From Isochrysis galbana (Eukaryota > Haptophyta > Isochrysidales > Isochrysidaceae), in the NCBI GenBank assembly GCA_018136815.1, contig CM030936.1, positions 5,245,774 through 5,309,773 of the forward strand: 64,000 nucleotides of DNA. Reading direction: 5' to 3'. Under the pieces are notes generated by a model, which saw only the letters and a program-made list of their open reading frames with translations, was not told the DNA's origin and ran no database searches. Made by a program: the position numbers and the translations under genes. This document shows positions 53,570-63,989 of the stretch, one piece after another (the stretch's first letter is position 1; each line of letters starts with the position of its first letter).

Positions 53570-54883
53570 CTAAAAATACCTTGAGGGGGACGCGTGATGC
53601 GTGCAATTTTGACACTTTTTGCCGCAAAACTTTTGCACAAAACTTTGGGGGTTCGGGCACAAAACCTTTACCCGGCCCTAGCGAGGCGGCTACCGCCGCT
53701 GTCGCCGCCGTACCAGCTGAGCCGCCTCCGCAACATTTTTAGCGGTCTTTCCCGCCGGGGAGAAACGGCTGTCTTAAACTTAGTAATTCATCTCCGCCCG
53801 GCTACCATACTGTACGCACCACCGGGTCCGGCGGACCCGGTATACCGGTCCACCGGTCCCGGTGGAACAACTTAGCCGAAGGGAGAAGGGAGAAAATACC
53901 GACGGGGGAACCTGAGATAGAGAGACTTCTTTCAGGGGAACCTAAAGGCGGCTCTACCCCTAACTGCAACAAACCTAGTTGCAACACATGGATAATACGG
54001 AGGCCCAGTGGGCTTTGCGTGTTTCTAAGGCAAGGCGTCCGCTATGTGGGCCAACGAAACATCTCGAGTGTGCAACCATGAGGCGCAAACCCATCGTTGG
54101 CAAGCTTCGCGCCTCCGCCAAAGAGTGCGAGTCTCTGGCAAACTTCGCAGAGGGTGCACGGCGCTTTTCGAGCGAGTTGTACAATCTCAAAACGCGTGTC
54201 ATTTGCTGAGCGAAGTACACACCATGCATGCAAGCAATTCGTGGCGTCAAACGACAAGGTTGGTATGGATCGAACGGATGGCGTGACGGTGAGTAACAAA
54301 GGAGATCGGTCGAGCCGATCCGCAAGAAAAAAAGACTAGCTATGTCCGTCCGTCGCTCACAAAGAGGATTTCCTCTGCCATAAGCGTAGTGGGAGGACAG
54401 GACCCGCGAAATCTATCGAGTGGAGTTTGCACTGGGGCTAAACATGTGCGTGCGGCCATCCTTATCCTGTTCGATGACGATAGGCCAACGCCGACACGTA
54501 ACGTGGAGCGTTGGGCCACAGAGCGGACCATGCGGGGCGCACGTCGAGCCCTTGTGCCGAGCTTATGCTTCAGGCAATGGACTCGAATAATAGACAATTC
54601 CCGGATATGGCTGAGAGTTGGTTTCAAAAAGCGGCAAAGAATGGCTTCAAACGCTTGATAGGCTGAGCTACGCCGTGGCATGGTACTGCCTTCTTGCGGA
54701 AGGCGCTCGTAACATCGCCCGACTCCCTGAAGAGGTGTCAAGAGCCGCAACAAGAAAGGATAGCTGCTAGCTGCAGCGACGAGCGGTACAGGGGTGGAGA
54801 TCCTGGACAGTAGAGCATTCTCGCCAGGGCGGGTGGCATGCCCACATACTATGTGGCGCTGCCGGAAAGCTTCACTATGGCGA
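53570..54883. other. Intergenic, no gene supported
   Basis: Includes repeated ccggt units at 53823-53868 and G/C-rich trinucleotide stretches. Short plus and minus frames at 53975-54340 have mixed composition, but neither strand is convincing. The right part is the 3' flank of the kinase gene. Confidence 0.35.
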
Positions 54884-56922
54884 TTATGCCTCGAAGATGA
54901 TCCCGTCAAAGACGCCTTGTGGCAACATCGCGACGGGCAAGCTGTCGGAGTCTCCCATGGTCTCCAGCAGCTGCATCTCATCCGACTCTCTGGCATCTAC
55001 TACGGGGTCCATGAAGTCGCATGCAGAGAAGAGAGTTGCTTGGCCAAGTGAGCCTGTGCGCGCCAACGAGCCCCTCCGGATGCACACAACATCTATAGGC
55101 ATACTAGCCTCACTGCTTGAGCCCTCCGCACGTTGTGTGTTCATATTCTCATACTCACCAGCAACGATATCGGCCACATGAGCAGACGGCGAGGAATGTG
55201 GATCATCCGTAGGTTGCAGACCTTGCACACCAGCTGTTATGACCTTCTCGCCATAACCAGCTCCGTTGGCTGGATCATTGAAGTGTGAAACGTCCCAGGC
55301 TGATGCAATGCAGGGCACATACGGCGCAGGTATCTCGCGAGCAAGCAGCGCGTCCCAGTCGGCATGCGCAAATATGGCATGGTTGATCACCTCGGCCGAA
55401 CCGCTTGGGCCACAACCAAGCCGCAAAGTGGGCAACGTGGCAAGAAGGCCGTCGAGGAACGAGAGTGCTTCAGGGCTAAGGTGTGTCGGATGCGTGAATT
55501 CGCCGACGACCACCTTCAAAAGGGAATTCGGCATCGTGGGGGGAAGAGTGTGAGAGGTGGTTGTGAGCGGGACAGCCGGGTAGAAGGCGGGGGGGTGCCA
55601 GAGCGCATCTATATACCCTACATGAGAACACTAGTGGTAGAATCAATGCGCTTGCCTGACGCCAAAGCATGTGGTCATCGACACCCTGCCCACCAAACGG
55701 GAGGACCCCTGTGACCATCTCGTAGAAAAGGATGCCTAGCGCCCACCAGTCCACTCCTACGCCGTGCCCTTCATTGAGGATTACTTCAGGTGCCATGTAC
55801 TCAGGTGTTCCGCAGAGCGTCCATGTGCGATCCACGACCTCCTGCCCGTGCAGATGGGCACGCTCAGATTGGACAAAAGTGCCGGCATGGCGTGGTGCAG
55901 TCGGTGAGTCACGGCGGCATCCCATGCTGCCGTCCACGAGAACAACCCCCCCCTCCCCCCCCCCCCCCCCCCCGCCCCCCCACCTTTGCAAAGCCAAAGT
56001 CGACGAGTTTGAGGTAGCCACGCTCATCCAGCAGCAGATTCTCGGGTTTGAGGTCTCTGTAAGCGACACGCCTCGCGTGGAGGTAGTCGAGAGCAGCAGC
56101 AACCATCATGCTGTAGCACAGAGCCTCGGCCTCGCTCAGCCGCCGCTGCAGCCGAATCCGCGCAAAGAGCTCGCCCCCCATGACAGGTTCTAGGAGTAGG
56201 TGGCATGCTGTAGGCGACTCGAAGACTGCTTCAAGTTTTGCAATGAAGGGATGATGAAAGGAGGCGAGAAGCTTGGCTTCGTTGATGGTATGCTCGATTT
56301 GCTCATAGCGCACGAGCTTCTCTTTGCACAGGGTCTTCAGCGCGTAGGGCTTCAGCTCCCCGTCGACCGAGTACGAGACGAGAGAGACCGTCGCAAAAGT
56401 TCCTATGCCAAGCGTCGCCTGTGTCTCTATCTCTGAGAGGTTGGTGGGCGCAAGAGAACGACGCAGTAGCGGCGGGTGCACAGGCATGTGGAGCGTCGAC
56501 CGAATGGTCCTGGGCTTTGAAGAGGACTCGCGCGAGCCGCGGTGCGCGGAGAAGAGAATGGGAAAGAAGAAGAAGAGGTCGGGCAAGTGAAGTAGGAGGC
56601 GGCTAAAGCGACCAAGTGTGATCTGCCGCAATGTCCAGCGGTGTTCACGCATTGGCGAGGCGTGAGCCGATGTGGAGAGCGGAAGGGCTGGGCGCCAGCT
56701 GGCGCGTAGCCGGCGGGAGAGCGATAGCCAGGCTGCGTACATGACGGCGAGTGAAAGCGATGCAGCGATCGAGAACACAAACGGCCTCGGCTGTGCAGGG
56801 AGGACTCGGAGCGCAGCGTGGAGAAGCTTTGGTGGCCTTTGGAGGACGAGGAGGCCAGCAACACCAGAGGCGAAGGCGAACGGTGAAAGGAGTATCGGCT
56901 TTGGAGCGGTAGCATCCTCCAT
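54884..56922 (-). CDS. AGC-family protein kinase, PKA-like, with N-terminal hydrophobic region, 3 exons
   Basis: Exons 56922-55984, 55841-55656 and 55513-54884: 1755 nt, 584 aa, in frame throughout. The first intron is GT-AG; the second is GC-AG (cag|gcaagc). Kinase motifs: Gly loop LGIGTFATV (171-179), Lys196 in YALK, Glu215, [10 protein letters not shown] (288-297), DFGFAK (308-313) and the activation loop [15 protein letters not shown] identical in pattern to PKA, with the phosphorylatable Thr321. The C-lobe carries [13 protein letters not shown] and the AGC-specific [20 protein letters not shown]. Residues 1-130 are unusual for the family: two or three hydrophobic segments (about 10-27, 47-68 and 104-125), suggesting a membrane-bound enzyme. 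The C-terminal tail lacks a clear FxxF motif. Confidence 0.88.
55945..55983. repeat. Poly-C tract in kinase intron 1
   Basis: A run of about 25 C lies just inside the donor of the first kinase intron (G-rich on the sense strand). Confidence 0.9.
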
Positions 56923-56929
56923 AGGGGAG

Positions 56930-57462
56930 AAAGGGGGTGGGGACTGAAGGAGGGGGGGAAGGGATGGGGGGGGATGGGGGGTAGGGGGAGATGGGGGGGG
57001 GGGGGAAGCAGAGAGGGGGGGGGAGAGAGAGAGGGGGGGGGGGGGGAGAGAGAGAGAGGGGAAAGAGAATGAGGGAGAGGGGGGCGTGAGAAGTTGGCGG
57101 GGGGGGGGGTCACACAGGAGAGTGGGGTACTCTTGTCCTGGGAAGCGGAGGGGTTCCCGCGGGTGAGGGGGGGGGGGGGGAGGGGGGGCGGGGGGGGGGG
57201 GGGGGGGAGAGAGAGGGGGGGCGGGGGGGGGGCGGGGGGGGGGCGGGGGGGGGGGGGAGGCGTCCACTCTCGCGCGGCCCGAGTGCCGGGCGCAACCGCC
57301 GGGCGGCTCCTTCCTTTCTCTCTCTCTCTTCTACGGGAAGAAGAACTCGATCCTTCTCAAGCTGTGTGGACGTGAAGGTGGAACCGGAGAGAGAGAGAGA
57401 GAGAGGGGCGTGAGAGCCGGGGAGGGGGGGATTGGGGGGAGAAGGGGGGGGGGGGGAGGGGG

Positions 57463-57510
<48 letters not shown>

Positions 57511-57560
57511 CTTAGAGCTGTAGAGTAGGAGCTTGTGGAGGCGCCACCCGGGTGCAACTC
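56930..57560. repeat. G-rich and GA-rich tract upstream of the kinase gene
   Basis: Dense runs of 7-20 G on plus from 56940 to 57255, then GA repeats at 57380-57508. It begins about 8 bp upstream of the kinase start codon, so it includes the 5' UTR and promoter. Long Pro/Ser or Gly frames here are artefacts. Confidence 0.9.
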
Positions 57561-58969
57561 CATGTTTAGATGAGATTTCTACTTTGTGGAGTCAAGGGAG
57601 GGGGGGGGGTTCCGAGATCTTGGAGCTCGCAGGGTGACAACGTGACAACGGGAAAACTCGAAAACTCTCAGCCAGGCGGAGGCGTTTTTAAGAGAACGAA
57701 GGATTCGGGGCTCGAACGCCTCCTCTGAGAGGTAATCGGTCAAAAGTGGGACTTCATCATTTCATCTATCAAACGTCCACATTCATTAAGTTGAGAGGGA
57801 ATTCCGGAGGCAGAGAGTCACTCTCCCGTGGGGCGCATGGGAGATGGAATACCGTACTCCACTCGGTGTGTAGCCAAGTAGCCAACTCCTAGCACCCCAG
57901 TCCTTCCCCTTGAAGGCCCCTTGGTTTTTCGTCACCATGGATGCCTGGGCCCGCCCAAAGGCACTCAGCCATGGCCGGGGAGAGTGCTCAGGCTGCAAGC
58001 ACACCAACAGCGTCGGTTGCTCAACTTCACAGCCGGGACGACGTGCGGCTCCCGGGCCTCGGCGGCCTGTCATTCTAAGAGTATACTTTTATTTCTTGTC
58101 ATTGTCATTGTGTACTTCCAAGGTATAAATGCTCATAACCCAGCGAAAAAACATGTACAAAATGGGCATGCTGCTTGGCCACGGGGGTATGGGTGGGCCT
58201 CACGTACCCAACCACTCTCTCCTAGGAATGTACAGTATGGGTGCACCATTAAGAAACACTACCATCAAGAAAGCTTAACATGATTTTGGCTGCTGGCTGC
58301 CGACTCGCTAAGAAACTGGGGGTCGACAAGCCTCAGGCTCGAGCCTCAGCTAAGAAACCCCGCCTAAGAAACCCCCCCCCTAAGTTGTTCCACAAGATAC
58401 AAGTACCAAAGGTTCTCAAGGGCCAAAAACCTGTGTACAAGCACCTGCGCAGGTACCGCACAGTACCTGTGGCATAGATTATAATACTAGTTATACTACT
58501 ATTATATTATTATAATAACAGTACCAATACCGTATATACATGTACGAGCACAGTTCACAAACAGGAGACAACAAGCGCGCCAGCACGCCCAGGCCAAGAC
58601 GCCATACGCCATACGATATACCCCACTCTAGAGACTCCCAAACTAAAGAAACCAGAAACTCCCTCACTCTCACTCATCCTCATGCTCTTCCTCTTCTTCC
58701 TCAGAGTAGGAGGGATCTTCAATCTCCATATCCTCATCCCATTCCATCACGGTATGCGCCGTCTCTGACTCGAAGCGATGCTCGATGGTGATATCAGTTC
58801 TGAGATCTCAGTCTCAGTAGTGTCGGGGCTGAGATGTCTATCTCAGCTGAGAGCATTCCCGTCGACCAAAACTAAAATAAAACCCAAATAAAAACTCTTG
58901 TGAAAGCGCGAACCGTGGTGGCGCGAAAAGGTCGCGCGACCGTAGCGAAGTCGGAGATGAGCACGGACA
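57561..58969. other. Intergenic, no gene supported
   Basis: Contains short direct repeats (aagaaacc at 58350-58376) and A+T-rich DNA at 58470-58540. No coding segment convincing on either strand. Confidence 0.35.
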
Positions 58970-59225
58970 CCGAGCACTAGGGCTGCCTAACGTTTACTTT
59001 AGGGCCCAACGTTCAGTTAGCGTTCGACTAAAAACTCAAACATTGTTCATGTTCACTTGTGTTCAAGGCCAATCCTCAACGTTGTTCTTGTTCAGTGGTT
59101 CTCCTCACCTGTTCCTGTTGTTCAGGCGGAGGCTCTTCGGCGGCTCGGCGGCGTATGCACGTATATACATATACGTTTATACGTATGCGGGTACGCGTAT
59201 CGCGTATGCTACATACATATCTCCT

Positions 59226-59262
59226 AGCCCTAACCACCCCTAAGTAATTAGGGTTAGGGTTA
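59226..59262. repeat. Telomere-like inverted motif
   Basis: ccctaaccacccctaa is followed a few bases later by ttagggttagggttagggg: a few TTAGGG units in head-to-head arrangement inside the hAT element. Too short to be a former telomere by itself. Confidence 0.6.
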
Positions 59263-59404
59263 GGGGTTGGGGGCAACCCAAGAAGCAACCCAAAAAGTAG
59301 GTTAGAGGTTAGAGGAGAGTTCTAATAGTCGAAAAGGTGTGTGAACCTTTTCAGTAAAAGGTGTGAACATTCTCTTTTTGTAGAGAGGTGACGCGCGCGA
59401 CGAC

Positions 59405-59797
59405 ATGGCTCCCCGTGCAGGCAAGGCACCCGCCTCCGAGACTGACGGCCATCAAGGTGGCGTTGACGACAGAGGCTGCGAGTGGCAGGCCGTAGCCCTC
59501 ACGGGTAGTCGTGCCATTCGAGGCCGGCTTCAGAGTGGCGCCCCAAATTACGTGTACGAGGTGTCGTGGAAGCCCCATGCGGGCAAAACATTCAACCCCA
59601 CCTACGAGCCCGCCGGCAACTTGGTGGGTTGGGAACCGTTGAGCGACTCTTTTCCGTGGTTGGATTTGCCTTTTCAAAGTATCGCAAGAGTGCGCATTCC
59701 GACACACTCGACACTCGAAGCGGCAGCCTTTGCCAAGCTGAATTGTCGTATTCCATACGATGACAGACTTTTACTTCTAACCGGTGGTTTATTTTAA
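59405..59797 (+). CDS. Chromodomain-like ORF in hAT element
   Basis: 130 residues beginning MAPRAGKAPASETDGHQGG. Residues about 48-76 (YVYEVSWKPHAGKTFNPTYE, then PAGNLVGWE) have the chromodomain pattern Y-x-V-x-W...T-x-E-P-x-x-N-L. It resembles in layout the start MAPKKANGK plus chromodomain of the hAT gene at 42072. No transposase domain follows before the stop at 59797, where chromovirus sequence soon begins, so it may be truncated by that insertion. Confidence 0.5.
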   Translation: MAPRAGKAPASETDGHQGGVDDRGCEWQAVALTGSRAIRGRLQSGAPNYVYEVSWKPHAGKTFNPTYEPAGNLVGWEPLSDSFPWLDLPFQSIARVRIPTHSTLEAAAFAKLNCRIPYDDRLLLLTGGLF

Positions 59798-59899
59798 GCC
59801 TCAAGGTCTCGTCGGCGACATTCTACCCCTTCTCTTACTTTCTTTCGATGTCATCAAACGTTCCATGACTGTCTTCCGTCTTCTCTTCATGCCCTGACT

Positions 59900-60835
59900 G
59901 GCACCGATCTATCTTCTACCGAAGCCTACCGCCACGAGGGAGTGGGCTTAGTGGAACGAGCCCAACAAACTTTAGTGACCTACACTCGCGTCTCGGACGA
60001 GGGAGGCCGCTATTGGGCTGATCATTTGCCCTACATGCTCATGTCAATGCGAGCGACCGCCGGTCGTATCGTCCCTAAGTCACCGGCTGTCCTCCTCTAC
60101 GGACGAGAGCTCAGGCTTCCAGCCCAGCTGGCCGAACCAACTCTCCCTCGAGAAGAGGAGCCCACGCTGCGACCCTCAATTGCACAGTACGCCGACACCC
60201 TCAACAACATCATGACCGTCGCATGGCGCGCCGCCCTCGATGCGACGCAGAGTGCTCAAAGAGAATCCGTGCAAAACGCCACCTTGAAGTCTCGCACTGG
60301 TGTTACCTTCCAACCCGGGGATAGGGTTTGTCGCCGTATTCGTGGGCACGCCAATAAGCTTCAATTTCTCTACTCCGGTCCCTACCGCGTGGATGCTAAA
60401 CTTTCCGACACGCGCTATCGCCTCCGCGACCTTGAAAATCGGAAGATCAAGGACGAGGTCCACATCTCGAACTTACGCCCGTATTTTACTCGGGTGGACG
60501 AAGAACCCCTATCTCAGGATGAGTTTATTGTCGAATCACTCCTTGACCGCCGCGGCGAGCCGCCTCGGTGCAAGTATCTAGTCAAGTGGCTTGGCTACCC
60601 TCGTTCCGAAGCTACGTGGGAGCACCGCATTGAGCTCCTCCGTCGTTGCGGGGACCTTGTCGACGCGTTCGATCGACTAACCTCTCCTCCCGTTCCCGAG
60701 GGTTTATACGAACCTTTCGTTGGAGACTACGACCCTACTCCGGAGGCTACGTCATCGGCTGACGAGGCTCCTAAAGACGTGGATCACATACTACCGGATT
60801 TAATCTCCTCTAGAACGCGGTCCAAGATTACATGA
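59900..60835 (+). pseudogene. Chromovirus integrase C-terminus with chromodomain, 5'-truncated
   Basis: From LTGTDLSSTEAYRHEGVGLV the frame is open to 60835: catalytic Glu in VERAQQTL, the GPY/F module (LQFLYSGPYRVDAKLSDTRY), and a full chromodomain (DEFIVESLLDRRGEPPRCKY, LVKWLGYPRSEATWEHRIEL). It is homologous to 18410-19203 but more intact, with the linker and chromodomain in one frame. Everything upstream of the last integrase catalytic residue is missing, and a frame change lies just before LTGTDL. Confidence 0.85.
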
Positions 60836-60925
60836 GTCAATTGTTGAATGAGGTTGCTACGTGCTATCGGGACATTCAAACACCCCAATATCTACCGATT
60901 CCCGTGATCTCTACTCTCACGCTGC

Positions 60926-61642
60926 GTGGGATGCCGCGCTTCCTCTTTGATTGACCAGAGCAAGCATTTCCTGTGGAGTTATGTGTCCGACGCTATCCCG
61001 GGTGAAAAGGAGCATACTGAATCCTGGGCCCTGTCCCTGCACCCTCAGTATGATTTGGCGATCCAGTGTGATGACGAGGCCCATGCCGTACACGTCGTAG
61101 TAATTCACTGGAACGCGATTGGGAGGGGTGGTGTCGCTCAAGCTCACGGACGCCAGAACCCTCTTGTGCACTTCGTCAACGACCGCCTGTGCGTTGTCGT
61201 CAGCCGCAATCACCGCTGCATGTGTGCACTGCTCGAGGCAAGCGCCGCGCTGGATCTCACCGATATGGATGGTTGGACCGCACTGATGTTTTCCTGTTCC
61301 GCGAATCATGCTCTGTGCTGTCGGACATTGCTCGAGGCAGGGGCCGACCCCAATTTCACGCAGGAGGGGGATGGTTGGAGTGCATTGATGTTGGCGTGCC
61401 AAGAGGGCCACAATCGGTGCACACGCATCCTGATCGATGCCAAGGCGCAGGTGGATCTGCAAGAGAGTCATGGGCGCACTGCCTTGATGATCGCATGCCA
61501 ACATGGCCATACTCGATGCGTCCAAGTGCTCCTTGAAGGCAAGACGGATCAGAAGACCAAGAACAACCAAGGGTTCACAGCGTTGATGATTGCTTCGGAA
61601 CATGGCCATGAGCGCTGTACTCGACTACTTCTGGAAGGGTGA
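60926..61642 (+). CDS. Ankyrin-repeat protein
   Basis: 238 residues. Residues about 95-238 are at least four ankyrin repeats (DGWTALMFSCSANHALCCRT; DGWSALMLACQEGHNRCTRI; HGRTALMIACQHGHTRCVQV; QGFTALMIASEHGHERCTRL), ending at the stop at 61640-61642 directly after a repeat. The first 90 residues are unlike ankyrin and may not be coding: the opposite strand of 60917-61190 reads equally well. Ankyrin repeats bind proteins; no partner can be inferred. The gene lies inside a hAT element and may be captured host DNA. Confidence 0.6.
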   Translation: MGCRASSLIDQSKHFLWSYVSDAIPGEKEHTESWALSLHPQYDLAIQCDDEAHAVHVVVIHWNAIGRGGVAQAHGRQNPLVHFVNDRLCVVVSRNHRCMCALLEASAALDLTDMDGWTALMFSCSANHALCCRTLLEAGADPNFTQEGDGWSALMLACQEGHNRCTRILIDAKAQVDLQESHGRTALMIACQHGHTRCVQVLLEGKTDQKTKNNQGFTALMIASEHGHERCTRLLLEG

Positions 61643-61775
61643 AGGATGAAACCCGTAACACCTGGGCCGAATGGCTCCTGGCTGGATTTTCAAGGAATTC
61701 GGGGGTGTATCCGGAGGAAGAAGGCGCGCTTTGTCGAGTGGTTGTGTGTGTGCCCGCATTAGCGTTTTGCGTACG

Positions 61776-62165
61776 TTAGATTGATTGCACGTTGTGCGGT
61801 TCAGGTTTACCAGCGATGACATAGTCGATCATATCTTTAGCACTGTCGAAGTATAATGTGGCTGAGATTGAGTAATAGTACCGAATTTGTGGGTGTACTA
61901 TATCTTGTATGACACTTCTGGTAAAATTTCCGTGCTCGGCATGTGTAGTACTCTGTGGCAATATAGCTCTCCGAGCTATCTGCACAAGTGTACATTCCTT
62001 CTGCCTCACCTTGCCGGCCAAGTCTTGTAATGTGCTGCTTACGTTGTCGTATACCTCTCTGAGCGCTTTTAAGGCTTGCTGGATGTCGTAATCTATGTCA
62101 ACATCGCTAGTGCTGGGCATGTATGATAGTATCGTATAATAGTATCGTACATTTTTTTGTGTCAC
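61776..62165 (-). CDS. Hypothetical protein
   Basis: 129 residues with ordinary composition (DYDIQQALKALREVYDNVSS, then TLQDLAGKVRQKECTLVQIA). Part of it could be a coiled coil (ALKALREVYDNVSSTLQDLA). No family recognised; within the hAT element at 58978-62650. Confidence 0.35.
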   Translation of the reverse strand: MTQKNVRYYYTILSYMPSTSDVDIDYDIQQALKALREVYDNVSSTLQDLAGKVRQKECTLVQIARRAILPQSTTHAEHGNFTRSVIQDIVHPQIRYYYSISATLYFDSAKDMIDYVIAGKPEPHNVQSI

Positions 62166-62237
62166 GCACCAACTCGAGCGGGATGCATCAGTCCTCTTGC
62201 CAAACGAGTGGGTTGGATAGCGCTACCCTCATGATCC

Positions 62238-62437
62238 CCACGATCCTCCGCGATTGAACGCTTTTCCATGCGGTGGGGGTGATGGCGATTGAACGCGTTC
62301 CACGTGTAGGCTGATGGTGATTGAACGCTTTTTCCATGCGGTGGGGGTGATGGTGATTGAGCGCGTTCCACGTGTAGGCTGATGGTGATTGAACGCTTTT
62401 CCATGCGGTGGGTGATGGTGATTGAGCGCTTCTCGCC
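62238..62437. repeat. Minisatellite of ~34-bp half units (gattgaacgc), second array
   Basis: Six half units alternating cgcttttccatgcggtgggg and cgcgttccacgtgtaggctg, the same family as at 10870-11027, and likewise ending gagcgcttctcgcct. Confidence 0.9.
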
Positions 62438-62658
62438 TTACGGCCTACGGTGTGTGCACATTGCTAGCCAGACACTCGACACCGGCAACTGTGTTCAACA
62501 CTGTTCATAGTGTTCAGTCGCCGCTCCGTGTTCTTTTTGTTCTTGTTCAACTGCTCGTTGTTGTTCTTGTTCGGCTCAGAGGCTTGTTGCTAAGTGTTGT
62601 TCTTGTTCAGAATCTGAACAGTGTTCAACGCTTAACGTTAAGCAGCTCTACCGAGCAC

Positions 62659-62948
62659 AACACGAACATGGCGGCGGACGGCGATGAGGACCCGCCTGCA
62701 TCCGCGACCTCGGCGGGGGGCCCGAAGGAGAGGAGAGGCTCGCTGGCGCGCTCCATCGCGTCTAACTATAAAGCACGTTAGTTGTTAGTTGTTACTCTTT
62801 ACCATTCAAGCCGCAGTAGGCGTTAGCCTTGAACCTTCAGATTTTTTCTTTATTTGTCTAGATTATTTTGGCAGAGCAGGCCAAGAAATACACATGTGCA
62901 TGATCCACCCTCGTGGTCATACATGCTCACGACCGCTTGACCCATTTT
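62659..62948. other. Flank of hAT element, short ORF only
   Basis: A 37-codon frame (MAADGDEDPPASATSAGGPK) starts at 62669 just outside the hAT insertion; it may be the original start of something displaced by the element. Nothing else is recognised here. Confidence 0.3.
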
Positions 62949-63989
62949 TCAACATTGCGCATGCGCAGGCGGGTGTGGCAGTGTGGCAGCCGATGGGGTG
63001 CCGCGTTCAGCGCCTTCAACTTGGCGGCGCGTGCCTCGTAATTCCTCGGAACAATTGGGGATGTGAATGACGTTGGCATCGCAAGGCACATCGTTTGCAG
63101 TAGGTACAGCCACAGGAGGCGACTGTGAGAAGCGTGAGCGCCGTGTAGGATCATGGCGTGCAAATGAGCACAATCTAGCGAGTACCCTTGCGAACGACGT
63201 CAGTGGACCGAGTGGACCTCTCGATTCATACGCTTCCGGCCCTGGCTCCCAAGGAGCACAGACTGCCTGCTCGAATGCTACTGATCTACGTTTCCCCAAT
63301 GTCCAACGTATCAAAGGCCATGCTAGTAGCGGGATCGCGTCGATGGCAAGAAAGCCGAAAAGTAGGAAGGTCAAGATGAGCTATACAAAGGGAGGCGCAT
63401 TCAGTCAGTATTGAATGCGCAGGCTCAAGATCCCTGCTTCTCTGACACACAGTATAAGCCACTTTTGGGAGAATAGCTCCTCGGCCCTAGGCTAGGTGGG
63501 ATGGGTAAGCTTCACCTTCGCTGCAGATTCGTCGCCGTACCCAAATGCAAAGATGCGCACCATCACAGCTAGCGAGTCCACCACACCACACATGATCCAA
63601 AGCGATGCAAGAGGTCCGCATCTCTTGACGACCGGAGAGAGCAAAGTGGATAATGCAGAAGTATCCGATGCTGCCACTGTTTCGCAGACGTTCGGAACAA
63701 GCTGCACTGTGCACATCGCTGTAATGACATCCTCCATGCTTGGGGCTACGTGAGCCATGCGGACTGCAAAATAGACTCTTGCAGTGTGGATGGGGAGCGT
63801 GAGCAACGACCAAAAAAACGTAGTGCTTCGAAGAAAGGCTAGCTGCATGAGCCAGCCAATAATGACAAGGCATGACTCCGTAGCCAGAGCCGCATACAGC
63901 CAACAAATAACGCCAGCGATCGCCCAAGAACCCGTCGCTAGTGCTATGGAAGCCCGCAACCCAGCATCTTCAGCAAGCCGGCGTTTCAT
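62949..63989 (-). CDS. Multi-pass membrane protein, unidentified, at least two exons
   Basis: Exon A runs from at least 63989 to 63516 and exon B starts at 63380; the intron 63381-63515 is GT-AG and phase 0. Exon A gives about four hydrophobic segments (SIALATGSWAIAGVICWLYA; CLVIIGWLMQLAFL; FFWSLLTLPIHTARVYFAV; PLASLWIMCGVVDSLAVMV). Exon B adds another (ILTFLLFGFLAIDAIPLLAW) and then a hydrophilic region (LGKRRSVAFEQAVCAPWEPG). The 3' boundary of exon B is unclear and may be earlier than the stop at 62949. The gene probably starts beyond the window edge. No family recognised. Confidence 0.55.

Larger units (their letters stand above)
58978..62650 (+). mobile_element. 3.67-kb hAT-type DNA transposon with exact 8-bp TSD and gene cargo
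   Basis: Flanked by ccgagcac at 58970-58977 and 62651-62658. The left end tagggctgcctaacgtttac and the right end, reverse complemented, tagagctgcttaacgttaag, form an imperfect inverted repeat. Both subterminal regions are rich in tgttc repeats (59010-59130 and 62490-62635). Inside are a chromodomain-like ORF, a chromovirus integrase/chromodomain fragment, an ankyrin ORF, a short minus ORF and a minisatellite. No hAT transposase catalytic domain is present. Confidence 0.8.

Noticed and set aside
54340..54996. 218-codon minus frame overlapping the kinase 3' exon
   Set aside because: Another frame of the kinase exon and its 3' flank; Cys/Arg/Ser-rich with no domain.
59226..59262. Former telomere
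   Set aside because: Only two or three TTAGGG units in head-to-head form inside a transposon; too short to support a fusion site.
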